This document shows positions 25,051 through 33,760 of a stretch of 47,354 bases of DNA, piece by piece. Under the pieces are notes generated by a model, which worked only from the letters and a program-made list of their open reading frames with translations, searched no databases and was not told the DNA's origin. Origin of the DNA: Bacillota bacterium. GTDB lineage: Bacteria; Bacillota; Clostridia; Christensenellales; QAND01. Numbering within the stretch: position 1 is the stretch's first letter; each line of letters begins with the position of its first letter. The DNA lies in NCBI GenBank assembly GCA_003150225.1, contig QAND01000020.1, positions 1-47,354 on the forward strand, written 5' to 3'. A program made the position numbers and the translations under genes.

Positions 25051-26015
25051 TGAAAAAGGTATTTGCGATTCTTTGCACCGTACTCACCATCGCTTTGATG
25101 CTCACCGGCTGCGGCGGGCAAAAGGCAGAAAACCATTACACCATCGGCATTGGGCAGTTTGGCCCCCACGGCTCCCTGGATAACTGCCGGGAGGGCTTTC
25201 TGCTGGGCCTAGCTGAGGAAGGCATCGTGGAGGGAGAAAATCTCACCGTAAAGTATCAAAACGCCAACTTTGACGGCAGCACCACCAACACCATTGCCCA
25301 GGCCTTTGTTAGCGATAAGGTGGATCTGATCTGCGCCATCGCCACGCCCATGGCCCAGGCCGCCTATAACGCCGCTGAAGGAAGCGACATTCCGGTGGTC
25401 TTTACCGCTATCACCGATGTAGAGTTGGCCGGGCTCACCGAGGGGAACATCACCGGCACCAGCGATATGCTGCCGGTGGAGGATCAGCTGAAGCTCATCC
25501 GGGCCATGATGCCCGATGCCAAGCGAATCGGCATTCTGTATACTACCAGTGAGAGCAACTCCATTTCCACCATCGCTACCTATAAGGAATTGGCTCCTAA
25601 CTATGGCTTTGAGATCGTGGATACGGGAGTGGCCACCCAGGCGGATGTGCCTCTTGCCGTGGATAACCTGGTCACCAAGGTGGACTGCATCAGCAATCTC
25701 ACCGACAACACCGTGGTGGGCGCTCTGCCCGTGATCCTGGATGCTGCTGGGGAAAAGAACATTCCCGTGTTTGGCAGCGAGATCGAGCAGGTAAAGCTGG
25801 GATGTGTGGCCGCAGAGGGTCTCGATTATATCGACCTGGGCAAACAGACCGGCCGCATGGCAGCTAAAGTTTTGAAGGGTGAGGCCAAGGCCAGCGAGAT
25901 TCCCTATGAGGTGCTGAAGGAGAGTCAGCTTACCATCAACAGCGACGTGATGGCGGAGCTGAACCTGACGCTTCCCGAGGATATGATGTCCCGGGCTACC
26001 GACGTAGCACAGTAA
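25050..26015 (+). CDS. trpX: Tryptophan ABC transporter substrate-binding lipoprotein
   Basis: 321 residues. The signal peptide ends in a lipobox (LTGC), followed by a periplasmic-binding-protein fold of the ABC_sub_bind family: YTIGIGQFGPHGSLDNCREGF, CAIATPMAQAAYNA, VVFTAITDVELAGL, GTSDMLPVEDQLKLI and GILYTTSESNS. Such proteins paired with this permease and ATPase, and preceded by Trp T-boxes, are known as TrpX. Tryptophan specificity rests on the T-box specifier. Of the two ATGs, 25050 is 7 bases from GGAGG. It is translationally coupled to the Trp-rich leader. Confidence 0.87.
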   Translation: MKKVFAILCTVLTIALMLTGCGGQKAENHYTIGIGQFGPHGSLDNCREGFLLGLAEEGIVEGENLTVKYQNANFDGSTTNTIAQAFVSDKVDLICAIATPMAQAAYNAAEGSDIPVVFTAITDVELAGLTEGNITGTSDMLPVEDQLKLIRAMMPDAKRIGILYTTSESNSISTIATYKELAPNYGFEIVDTGVATQADVPLAVDNLVTKVDCISNLTDNTVVGALPVILDAAGEKNIPVFGSEIEQVKLGCVAAEGLDYIDLGKQTGRMAAKVLKGEAKASEIPYEVLKESQLTINSDVMAELNLTLPEDMMSRATDVAQ

Positions 26016-26031
26016 ATATCAGTTGCCGCTG

Positions 26032-26062
26032 GGGCGCCGCTGGAATTTTTCCACCGGCGCCC
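26032..26062 (+). other. Stable intercistronic hairpin between trpX and trpY
   Basis: GGGCGCCG-C-TGG pairs with CCA-C-CGGCGCCC (one internal C-C mismatch, loop AATTTTT). No T tail follows, so it is more likely an RNA-processing or 3'-stabilising structure that lets the binding protein be made in excess of the membrane parts. Confidence 0.6.
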
Positions 26063-26088
26063 ATCCGGCTATAAAGGGGAAGGGGTTT

Positions 26089-26970
26089 ATGGATCTTATC
26101 ATCGGAACCCTGGAACAGGGGCTGATTTACGCCATCCTGGCTCTGGGGGTATACATTACCTATAAAATATTGGATTTTCCTGACTTGACGGCGGATGGTA
26201 GTTTTCCGCTGGGAGCTGCCATCACCGCTACTATGATCTCAAACGGCGGCAATCCCGTCCTGGCCATGGGGGTATCCCTCTTGGCGGGAGCGGCGGCAGG
26301 CCTGGTAACGGGGTTGATCCATGTGAAGTGCCGGGTGCGGGATCTGTTGTCTGGTATCATCACCATGACGGCGCTGTATTCCATCAACCTGCACATTGCG
26401 GGGATGTCCAACGTGCCCCTTTTTGGTATGACTACGCTATTCAAAAACGGATTTGTGGATGGAGTGTTCGGGGGCGGTTTGGCTCCCTATAAGACGCTGA
26501 TCATCGTGTTGGCAGTGGCGATGATCGGAAAGCTTTTGATGGATTTGTTTCTAAAGACCAAGGCGGGGTATCTGCTTCGGGCGGTTGGGGACAACGATGC
26601 GGTGGTTACATCCCTCGCCCGGGACAAGGGCACCGTCAAGATCATGGGACTGGCGATTGCCAATGGGCTGATCGCCCTATCCGGCAGTGTTATGTGCCAG
26701 CAGCAGCGGTTTTTTGAAATTCAGATGGGCACCGGCGCCATCGTCATCGGATTGGCGTCGGTGATCATCGGCATCAATCTTTTCCGACGCCTGACCTTCA
26801 TCAAGGCTACCACAGCTGTGGTGTTGGGCAGCATCCTGTATAAGGGCTGCGTGGCGGCGGCCATCTCTTTCGGCATGTCGGCCAACGATATGAAACTCGT
26901 GACCGCCGTGCTGTTTCTAGTGATTCTTATCGCGGGGAACTGGATGGATCGAAAGGGGGAACCGGCTTGA
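26089..26970 (+). CDS. trpY: Tryptophan ABC transporter permease
   Basis: 293 residues with about eight or nine hydrophobic helices, of the branched-chain-type permease family: GLIYAILALGVYITYKILDFPDLTADGSFPLGAA is the characteristic start, then GIITMTALYSINLHI and the GLAIANGLIALSGSVMCQQQ coupling region. It forms the pore for substrate delivered by TrpX. ATG 26089 follows an AAGGGG-rich site; the longer frame covers the hairpin and is rejected. Its stop overlaps the trpZ start by four bases. Confidence 0.87.
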   Translation: MDLIIGTLEQGLIYAILALGVYITYKILDFPDLTADGSFPLGAAITATMISNGGNPVLAMGVSLLAGAAAGLVTGLIHVKCRVRDLLSGIITMTALYSINLHIAGMSNVPLFGMTTLFKNGFVDGVFGGGLAPYKTLIIVLAVAMIGKLLMDLFLKTKAGYLLRAVGDNDAVVTSLARDKGTVKIMGLAIANGLIALSGSVMCQQQRFFEIQMGTGAIVIGLASVIIGINLFRRLTFIKATTAVVLGSILYKGCVAAAISFGMSANDMKLVTAVLFLVILIAGNWMDRKGEPA

Positions 26971-27740
26971 TTTCACTTCAGCAGATTAAAAAAATCTATA
27001 ACCCCGGTACGGTAGACGCCATGTGTCTCTTTGACGACTTCAACCTGGATATCCTGGATGGGGATTTCGTTTCGGTGGTGGGAAGCAATGGCAGCGGTAA
27101 AACCTCTATGCTCAATATCATCTGCGGCAACATCGGCGTGGATGGGGGGAAGATCCTCATCGATGGGGACGACATTACCCATCGCAAGGATTTTAAGCGC
27201 TACCGGCGTATTGGCCGGGTGTATCAGGATCCCGCCATGGGAACCTGCCCCTCTATGACCATACTGGAGAACATGTCCCTGGCCGATAATAAGGGATGTC
27301 CCTATGGACTTACCCGGGGGACCAACCGAAAACGGGCCGAGGAATATCGGGAGCACCTTCGCCAGCTGAATCTGGGGCTGGAGGATAAGATGAACGTTAA
27401 GGTGGGCTCCCTATCGGGGGGACAGCGCCAGGCGATGGCTCTCATTATGTCCACCATGACGCCCATCGATTTTCTCATTCTAGATGAGCACACTGCCGCT
27501 CTGGATCCTCGCACGGCGGAAACCATCATGGAGCTTACCGACCGCATCGTGCGAGAGAAGCATCTGACCACCATCATGGTGACCCATAACCTGCGGTATG
27601 CCATCGAATACGGCAACCGCATCGTCATGATGCATCAGGGAGCGGCTATCCTGGATCGTCGGAACGGAGAAAAAGCGGCCACCCGGGTGGAGGATCTTCT
27701 GGGGTTGTTTAACGAGATCAGCATCGAGTGCGGAAATTAA
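26967..27740 (+). CDS. trpZ: Tryptophan ABC transporter ATPase
   Basis: 257 residues beginning at a TTG codon that overlaps the trpY stop (TTGA), with GGGGGA 6 bases upstream. Walker A GSNGSGKTS, signature LSGGQRQA, Walker B FLILDEHTAALDP (His instead of Pro after Glu, as is common in this subfamily), and the H-loop MVTHNLRYAIEYG. It energises TrpY. It ends the operon, 29 bp before a strong terminator. Confidence 0.88.
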   Translation: MISLQQIKKIYNPGTVDAMCLFDDFNLDILDGDFVSVVGSNGSGKTSMLNIICGNIGVDGGKILIDGDDITHRKDFKRYRRIGRVYQDPAMGTCPSMTILENMSLADNKGCPYGLTRGTNRKRAEEYREHLRQLNLGLEDKMNVKVGSLSGGQRQAMALIMSTMTPIDFLILDEHTAALDPRTAETIMELTDRIVREKHLTTIMVTHNLRYAIEYGNRIVMMHQGAAILDRRNGEKAATRVEDLLGLFNEISIECGN

Positions 27741-27769
27741 GACGTGAGCTGTTCCCGGAAAAAATGAAT

Positions 27770-27806
27770 AAAACAGAAGGAGCGGAATTCCGCTCCTTCT
27801 GTTTTA
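27770..27806 (+). terminator. Terminator of the trpXYZ operon
   Basis: AAAACAGAAGGAGCGG (27770-27785) pairs perfectly with CCGCTCCTTCTGTTTT (27790-27805) around AATT. Confidence 0.92.
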
Positions 27807-27901
27807 TGGGGTAGATTTGCACGGCTTGCACAAGTGTTTTGCTATATGGAATCATCACAACATACTTTTTTTACCATATATAAATATGATTATTTTATTA
27901 G

Positions 27902-27930
27902 AAAACTCCAACAATATTGGGGTTTTTTCT
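27902..27930 (+). terminator. Second terminator-like hairpin before the acyltransferase gene
   Basis: AAAACTCCAA (27902-27911) pairs with TTGGGGTTTT (27918-27927; one G-U pair), followed by T residues. The 260-bp gap (27741-28000) otherwise holds only AT-rich DNA. The hairpin could be a leader attenuator for the acyltransferase or a relic terminator. Confidence 0.5.
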
Positions 27931-28000
27931 GTTCTTTGGGCATGATAAGAAAAGTATACATTTTAAACAAACAATGCGTTGCTGATGGGAGAGAATGCCT

Positions 28001-29506
28001 ATGAGCTTAACATCCATTCCCTACCTCTTGTTGGTGTTTTTTGCGGTTATCGTTTACTATCTGGTATCGCAAAGGATGCAACCATGGGTACTGCTGGCAG
28101 TTAGCCTATTTTTTTATTCCACCTTTGACCTGCGTTATTTTATCTTTCTTGGATTTAGTATTCTTACCTCTTATTTTATTACGATTCAGATGCAAAGAGA
28201 GGAGAAAAAAGGGAAAAAACGGCTTTGGCTTATTGCTGGGCTGTTGTTAAACCTTGGACTGCTGTTTTTTATCAAACAGTACGCGGCTTGTGCATCGCTT
28301 TTTAGTAGGGCTATGGGTAAGCTTGGAATCCCTGTTCAGTTACCGCTATTTGACATGATTGCTCCGGTGGGAATCTCCTTTTATACCCTTACTGTGGCGG
28401 CGTATTGCGTGGATGCATACCATGGAAAGATTACGGCGCAACGGAATCTGGCAAAATACGCATTGTATGTCAGCTTTTTCCCTTGTATTTTGCAGGGGCC
28501 TATCCTTCGCTATGCTCCTTTGGAGGACAGCCTTTTTTCCGAGAAGGGAAAAAAGAAATTTGACTATACTCAGTTTACGTTTGGCCTTCAATTGATGTTG
28601 TGGGGCTTCTTCAAGAAACTTGTGATTGCGGATCGGGTAGCCTATCTGGTCAATCATATATTTTCTAATTATAGTGAATACAGCGGCTTTGTTCTATTGG
28701 TTGGTGCGATCTGCTATTCCCTTCAGATCTATACCGATTTTTCGGGTTGTGTGGATATTGTTCGCGGTACGGCTCAAACCCTGCAGATTGAGCTGCCCCA
28801 TAATTTCCGTCAGCCCTATTTCGCTACATCTATCGCGGATTTTTGGCGCCGCTGGCATATGACCCTTAGTTCCTGGTTGAGGGATTATGTTTATATTCCC
28901 TTGGGAGGAAATCGGAAGGGGACTTGGAGAAAATATCTCAATATCGTGATTGTTTTCTTTATCAGTGGGCTTTGGCATGGGGCTGGACTCAATTTTATGT
29001 TTTGGGGATTACTCCACGGGGTATACCAGGTGTTAGGACAGATGTTGAAAACGCCCAGGGAATGGATTGCAAAACGCCTGGGTATGGGATCCAATCTGTC
29101 GGTGGAACAATATGCGATGCGCCATCGCTGCAGAAAAGCATTTCAAATGCTGATCACTTTTTCACTGGTTTCCTTTGCTTGGATTTTCTTTAGAATGGCA
29201 GGGTTAAGAGGGGGAATCGAGTATGTAAGAAATATGTTCCCCCTGGATAATCCATGGATTTTTTCCGATCAAACGTTGTTCCAATTAGGGTTGAACAGCA
29301 GCGATTTCATTGCGCTTTGTGTCTTTACCCTGGTGCTGGTTGCAGTTGATATCCTGCAAAGAAAGTATTGTATCAGGGAAAAAATTGCCCAGATGCCGAT
29401 GATAGTGCGGTGGCCAATCTACTTGACTGGAGTTGTGGTCGTTGTGGTTTATGGAATTTATGGCCAGGGTTATGTGGCTTCGGACTTTATCTATGGAGGC
29501 TTTTAA
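28001..29506 (+). CDS. MBOAT-family O-acyltransferase (AlgI/PatA-like)
   Basis: 501 residues with many hydrophobic helices. MBOAT hallmarks: APVGISFYTLTVAAYCVDAYHG, QGPILRY, DFSGCVDIVRG, NFRQPYFATSIADFWRRWHMTLSSW, and the catalytic His in GLWHGAGLNFMFWG (His326). These are the signatures of AlgI-type enzymes that carry acetyl groups across the membrane onto exopolysaccharide or cell-wall glycans. ATG 28001 is 7 bases after GGGAGAG, better placed than the ATG at 27995. The next gene supplies the likely extracellular partner. The polymer acylated is unknown. Confidence 0.9.
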   Translation: MSLTSIPYLLLVFFAVIVYYLVSQRMQPWVLLAVSLFFYSTFDLRYFIFLGFSILTSYFITIQMQREEKKGKKRLWLIAGLLLNLGLLFFIKQYAACASLFSRAMGKLGIPVQLPLFDMIAPVGISFYTLTVAAYCVDAYHGKITAQRNLAKYALYVSFFPCILQGPILRYAPLEDSLFSEKGKKKFDYTQFTFGLQLMLWGFFKKLVIADRVAYLVNHIFSNYSEYSGFVLLVGAICYSLQIYTDFSGCVDIVRGTAQTLQIELPHNFRQPYFATSIADFWRRWHMTLSSWLRDYVYIPLGGNRKGTWRKYLNIVIVFFISGLWHGAGLNFMFWGLLHGVYQVLGQMLKTPREWIAKRLGMGSNLSVEQYAMRHRCRKAFQMLITFSLVSFAWIFFRMAGLRGGIEYVRNMFPLDNPWIFSDQTLFQLGLNSSDFIALCVFTLVLVAVDILQRKYCIREKIAQMPMIVRWPIYLTGVVVVVVYGIYGQGYVASDFIYGGF

Positions 29507-29508
29507 CG

Positions 29509-30648
29509 ATGACAAAAACGCAAAGCCTGAAGATAGCTTGTTTTTCCTTATTGGTTTTAATCCTTTTGTTTTTTGGCGGAAAGATATTCCAACCAAAGTG
29601 GACATATGAAACTGGACATAGAAATAGCCCAGGGACTGCACAAGTGGCAGGATTTTATGAAGAGCCAAAAGACAGTTTGGATATTTTAGTATTAGGTTCT
29701 TGTAATATGTATAATGCATTTAATCCCTTGATTTTATGGGAAAAGTATGGAATAACAAGTTATGGATTTGGATCTTCCGATCAAGAGATTTGGACTTCGT
29801 ATTACTATTTAAAAGAAGCATTGGCTTATCAACAACCTAAAGTTGTAGTATTGGAGGCACTGTTTTTTACCTATGGAAACGGTAAGGCGCCAAGTGAATA
29901 TTATAATCGCCGTTCTGCAGATTATATGCGCCTTTCTGGGAATAAAATTAGATTGATCGATACATTTATTACCATTGAAGAGGAATGGAGAAAAGAGCAT
30001 GAGGAAGAAAGAATAGAGCCAATATTTAATTATGTAAATTATGTATTTCCAATTCTAAGGTATCATTCAAGATGGAATGAGATTGGAGAAGGAGACTATA
30101 AGTATTGGCGAGAGGGGAGAGCGTATGCAACCAAAGGAGGTGTACCGGTATTTGAACATGCTGAATACGAGGCTGATAGAGAGTATATGAAAACATCAAA
30201 TGTTGCATCGCCAATTGAAAAGAGGGTTTTTGAATATTTTATAAAAATAAAAGAATTATGCGAGACGAATGAGATCGAATTGCTAATTGTCAAAAGCCCT
30301 TCAGGGTGTTATTGGAATGATGCACAGCATAAAGCGGTTGCGCAGTTGGCGGACGAGTATGATGTGCCGTTTCTGGACTTCAATGTGGAGTTTCAATCTT
30401 ATGGTTTTGACTTGGATACCGATTTTTACTCCACGACTGGCGAACGTCTGAATGCTTATGGGATGCAAAAGCTGTCGGATTTTTTGTCGGATTATATTGT
30501 GGAGAATTACAACATAGCGCCTCGAACGGATGACGCCGACCTGGTGGATTGGTGGAATCAAGGAATTGAGCGGTATAATGAGGATGTGCTGAACGCGAGG
30601 GAATCCGACCCGTTTTGGGAACGGGTTCGGTTGCTTAACAAAAGGTGA
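29509..30648 (+). CDS. SGNH/DltD-like membrane-anchored protein, partner of MBOAT
   Basis: 379 residues from ATG 29509, two bases after the acyltransferase stop. An N-terminal helix (IACFSLLVLILLFFGG) anchors an extracytoplasmic domain. DILVLGSCNMYNAFNP resembles the Ser-containing block I of SGNH/DltD proteins, and near the C-terminus TTGERLNAYGMQKLSDFL resembles the closing D-x-x-H-L-N-x-x-G block, though the usual His is not evident. Such proteins transfer the acyl group from MBOAT to the glycan. The central part is strikingly AT-rich compared with neighbours, with A-ending codons, suggesting recent acquisition or recombination. Confidence 0.72.
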   Translation: MTKTQSLKIACFSLLVLILLFFGGKIFQPKWTYETGHRNSPGTAQVAGFYEEPKDSLDILVLGSCNMYNAFNPLILWEKYGITSYGFGSSDQEIWTSYYYLKEALAYQQPKVVVLEALFFTYGNGKAPSEYYNRRSADYMRLSGNKIRLIDTFITIEEEWRKEHEEERIEPIFNYVNYVFPILRYHSRWNEIGEGDYKYWREGRAYATKGGVPVFEHAEYEADREYMKTSNVASPIEKRVFEYFIKIKELCETNEIELLIVKSPSGCYWNDAQHKAVAQLADEYDVPFLDFNVEFQSYGFDLDTDFYSTTGERLNAYGMQKLSDFLSDYIVENYNIAPRTDDADLVDWWNQGIERYNEDVLNARESDPFWERVRLLNKR

Positions 30649-30656
30649 GAAGTTTG

Positions 30657-30695
30657 AAAAACCAAGGGGAGCGCGTTGCGCTCCCCCTGGTTTTA
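30657..30695. terminator. Bidirectional terminator
   Basis: AAAACCAAGGGGAGCGC and GCGCTCCCCCTGGTTTT form a long stem (30657-30694) with A/T tails both ways, between converging genes. Confidence 0.88.
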
Positions 30696-30732
30696 TAAAA
30701 TGAATAAAATAATCATGATGTATAGATGAATG

Positions 30733-31326
30733 CTATCGGGTTCTTCTAAAATAGGGGAGATCGGCGTGGGAGGGAGCCTTGACCCGCTGGGTTTGGTTTG
30801 ATGTTACGTCCAGGACATACCAATCGGCCATGAGGCCGGGAAGGATCAAATAGATATGATAAAAGCGGTTGACGCCCAGGTAATTCTGGGCGATTTTGTC
30901 CAGAAAACGCCTTTTTTGGCCCTGTATGGCCGGGTCTTGGATAAAAACCGCCTCCGTCCAGCAAAACAGCTCCAGCATACAGAGGATGGCAAGGGAGGTG
31001 CGGGGAGTGGCATAGGTTTTCTTTGCTTTGCGCTCCAGGGCGTTTTGGATGTATTGAGTATGGTCCTCCTGGGCCTCCAAGGGGGAGTAGACGCCATCGC
31101 AGAAATCCCCGATAAAGTTCCGGGTGGAGTAATCCGACGAGGCGAAAGTGACCTCCAGCCCCTCCCCATCACAGACGAAATCCGGCTCTTTTTGAAGTGG
31201 GTCGCCCCGCCGCCAGACGGAATAGTGGCGCACCTGATCCACGAAATCGAAGATCACCTGCTCGTTGATGCGTTTATCCAAAAACCCCGGAGGGAGATAG
31301 AGCTTGTATTGAATGGAGTTGGCCAT
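30733..31326 (-). CDS. Protein of unknown function; possible PD-(D/E)XK-like core
   Basis: 197 residues, no signal peptide or membrane helix. I do not recognise the family. The segment EPDFVCDGEGLEVTFASS (around residues 47-64) has the form Pro-Asp-Phe...Glu-Val-Thr that appears in the core of restriction-endonuclease-like nucleases, but the second half (WTEAVFIQDP, GVNRFYHIYLILPGLMADWYVLDV) gives no further support. The ATG has GGAGGGATCTCC in front. It is separated from the Opp operon by 61 bp. The call rests on a short motif only. Confidence 0.6.
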   Translation of the reverse strand: MANSIQYKLYLPPGFLDKRINEQVIFDFVDQVRHYSVWRRGDPLQKEPDFVCDGEGLEVTFASSDYSTRNFIGDFCDGVYSPLEAQEDHTQYIQNALERKAKKTYATPRTSLAILCMLELFCWTEAVFIQDPAIQGQKRRFLDKIAQNYLGVNRFYHIYLILPGLMADWYVLDVTSNQTQRVKAPSHADLPYFRRTR

Positions 31327-31387
31327 GGAGATCCCTCCTCTTGCCGTTTTTTCTATTTTAACACAGCAAAAGGGGAAAAAGCGGGCG

Positions 31388-31999
31388 TTATGGACGCTTT
31401 TTTGTTAGGTCCAGCGTGCGGGTGCAGATCTGGTCCAGGAGGGAAGGGGAGTGGCTGACAACCAGAAGGCCGATGTTCCGGGCGGCGGTTTCCGCAAGGA
31501 GGAAGTTCCAGATCTGCGCCTGGGTGATAAGGTCCAGCATGGTACTGATCTCATCGGCCAGAAGGAATCGAGTCTGGGATCCCAGGGCTCGCGCGATACA
31601 AAACCGCTGCAGCTCTCCTCCTGACAGCTCCCGGGGATACCGGCTGAGCCAGGACGGTTGGATACCCAATCCCGTCAGGATCCTGGCATCCAGCTTTCCC
31701 CCCTCCGCTAGAGTACGCCCTAGGGGCATTCTGGGATTGACCACCAGCTCGGGATGCTGCCAGATCATCTGTACCGGGCAGGGCCCCTTGTATTGGGAGA
31801 GGGGGACGCCGTCCAGGAGGATCCGCCCCTCCTGGGGGACGAGATAGCCCGCCAGCAGTTTGCACAGGGTGGTTTTCCCAAAGCCACTGGGGGCCATGAG
31901 CCCCACCCGCTCCTGGCTTATAAGGGTGAAATTGAAGCCCGATAGGATGGGAGATCCATCCCCATACCGGAACCCAAAGTTTTCTGCCGACAGCGTCAT
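31388..31999 (-). CDS. Opp/Dpp-type ABC transporter ATPase (second, short)
   Basis: 203 residues, shorter than usual OppF/DppF because it lacks the C-terminal oligopeptide/nickel extension. Walker A APSGFGKTT, signature LSGGELQR, Walker B FLLADEISTMLD (Ile-Ser replaces the usual Pro-Thr), H-loop VVSHSPSLLDQ. The ATG overlaps the stop of the preceding ATPase (ATGA). It forms the asymmetric ATPase pair of the transporter. NikE is a possible equivalent. Confidence 0.85.
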   Translation of the reverse strand: MTLSAENFGFRYGDGSPILSGFNFTLISQERVGLMAPSGFGKTTLCKLLAGYLVPQEGRILLDGVPLSQYKGPCPVQMIWQHPELVVNPRMPLGRTLAEGGKLDARILTGLGIQPSWLSRYPRELSGGELQRFCIARALGSQTRFLLADEISTMLDLITQAQIWNFLLAETAARNIGLLVVSHSPSLLDQICTRTLDLTKKRP

Positions 32000-32925
32000 G
32001 GCGCCACCTCCCGAATACACCGGACGTAGCCACCCTCCACCTGGCGGTAGGGGATGGAGCCGGCGCAGTCCTCCCTGGCTTCAGGGCAGCCCTGCCGGAA
32101 AGGACATCCCTCTTCCTGGTTTTGCGGGGAGAACAGGCTGCCCTCCGGGGCGTGAAAGCCGTGTTGGGGCATGGCCCGCCAGAGGGCCCGGGTATAGGGG
32201 TGGCGCAGGGTATTGTCTTCCTGAAAAGCGGAGGCGGGGGCCTCTTCCAGCGTGGTGCCGGCGTAGAACACCACGATGCGGTGGGCCACCGTCAGGGCCA
32301 GTTCCAGGTCGTGGGTGATGAGCAGTACCCCCGCTCCTTGATCCGCCAGCTCCTGGAAATGGCCCAGCACCCGCTGGGCCGCCTGGGGGTGGAGGCCGGG
32401 GGTGGGCTCGTCGGCGATGACCAGCCGGGGCTGTTCCATGACGGCGGTGGAGATCAGCACCCGCCGGGCCATCCCCCCCGATAGCTGGAAGGGATAGCGT
32501 TCCTCCACCTGTGGATCCAGGCCATAGCGGGCCAGCACCGCCCGGGAGCGGTTTCGGGCGGCCTCATCCCGGCGGCCGTTGCGCACCTGGGGGCCCACCT
32601 TCATGAGAGGATCCAGATAGGAGACGCTCTGGGGGACCAGCACCAGTTCCTTTCCCCGGATGGCCTTCTGCCGCTGGGGGGTCAGGGGAGCGCCGTTGTA
32701 AAAGAGGGCGCCCGTCAGGCTGGCGTTATAGGGGAGGATCCCCAAAATGGCGTGGGCCAGAAGGCTCTTTCCCGAACCGCTGGCTCCCACCACCGCCACC
32801 AGCTCCCCCGGATGAATCCGTAGGCTTAGGTCGGAAATGGCAGGAAGCTGTGTCCGGCCCAACAGGCCACGGTATTGGATAAAGGACAGGGAGAGGTGCT
32901 CTACCTCTAGAATGGGACGTTCCAT
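31996..32925 (-). CDS. Opp/Dpp/Nik-type ABC transporter ATPase (first)
   Basis: 309 residues. Walker A GASGSGKS, signature LSGGMARR, Walker B LVIADEPTPGLHP, H-loop LLITHDLELAL. It ends with the cysteine-containing oligopeptide-transporter tail (CPFRQGCPEAREDC) typical of OppD/DppD/NikD, which can bind an Fe-S cluster in relatives. It lies 10 bp after the upstream permease. Confidence 0.88.
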   Translation of the reverse strand: MERPILEVEHLSLSFIQYRGLLGRTQLPAISDLSLRIHPGELVAVVGASGSGKSLLAHAILGILPYNASLTGALFYNGAPLTPQRQKAIRGKELVLVPQSVSYLDPLMKVGPQVRNGRRDEAARNRSRAVLARYGLDPQVEERYPFQLSGGMARRVLISTAVMEQPRLVIADEPTPGLHPQAAQRVLGHFQELADQGAGVLLITHDLELALTVAHRIVVFYAGTTLEEAPASAFQEDNTLRHPYTRALWRAMPQHGFHAPEGSLFSPQNQEEGCPFRQGCPEAREDCAGSIPYRQVEGGYVRCIREVAP

Positions 32926-32935
32926 AGCCGCCTCC

Positions 32936-33760
32936 TTACTCGTGGATGCTGGCGGGATCCAGCAGCTTTCTTAGGGTGCTTCCTACCAGATCGAACAGCA
33001 GTACCACCAGCACCAGGGCAAGGCCGGGGAACACCGCCAACCACCACTGGCCCATGATGAGATACTTCATCCCCTCCGATAGGATGACGCCGATGGCGGG
33101 CTGCTCGGGGGAGAGGCCGAACCCCAGGAAGGTGACGCTGGCCTCGTGGAGGATGGCGTGGGGGAACAGCAGCACCAGCCCTACCATAAACTGAGGGAAC
33201 AGGTGGGGGACCATATGCCGCCGGAGGATGTATCCGCGGCCCATGCCCAGCTTTTGCGCCACCTGCACGTAGCCGCTCTCCCGGAGCTGCAGCACCTCCC
33301 CCCGGATGACGCGGCTGAGGGACATCCAGTGGGAGAGGGTTACGCCAATGACCACCCCCCAGAATCCTTTTCCACAGGCGAAGGAAACCAGGATCAGCAG
33401 CAGGATGTGGGGGATTCCCATCATAAGGTCGATGAGCCAAGAGACGGCGGCATCGGCGCCCCGGCCCAACAGCGCGGCGGCGGATCCCAGCAGAAAGGCG
33501 ATTACGGCGCTGACGCTGGCGGTGATGATCCCGATCTGGATGCTCATGGACAGGCCGCAGAGGGTCCGAACGAAAAGATCCCGGCCCATCCAGTCGGTGC
33601 CGAAAGGGTAGCGGAGGGAGGGTGGCAGGTTTTTTCGGCTAAAATCCGTTTCCATAGCGGTGTCCCGCAGCAGGACGCCGGCTAAGGTGACGGCCAACAG
33701 GAGACAAAGGGACAGGATCAAAAGGGAAAGGGCGGCCTTCCGGCGGCTGCGCTTTTTCAT
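32936..33760 (-). CDS. Opp/Dpp/Nik-type ABC permease (DppC-like)
   Basis: 274 residues from the ATG that overlaps the preceding permease stop (ATGA). An N-terminal helix, then the family landmark PFGTDWMGRDLFVRTLCG, about six helices in all, and the coupling loop (REVLQLRESGYVQVAQKLGMGRG is the equivalent region). The very long open frame reaching 34759 is a GC-rich artefact in the shadow of the next gene. Confidence 0.88.
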   Translation of the reverse strand: MKKRSRRKAALSLLILSLCLLLAVTLAGVLLRDTAMETDFSRKNLPPSLRYPFGTDWMGRDLFVRTLCGLSMSIQIGIITASVSAVIAFLLGSAAALLGRGADAAVSWLIDLMMGIPHILLLILVSFACGKGFWGVVIGVTLSHWMSLSRVIRGEVLQLRESGYVQVAQKLGMGRGYILRRHMVPHLFPQFMVGLVLLFPHAILHEASVTFLGFGLSPEQPAIGVILSEGMKYLIMGQWWLAVFPGLALVLVVLLFDLVGSTLRKLLDPASIHE

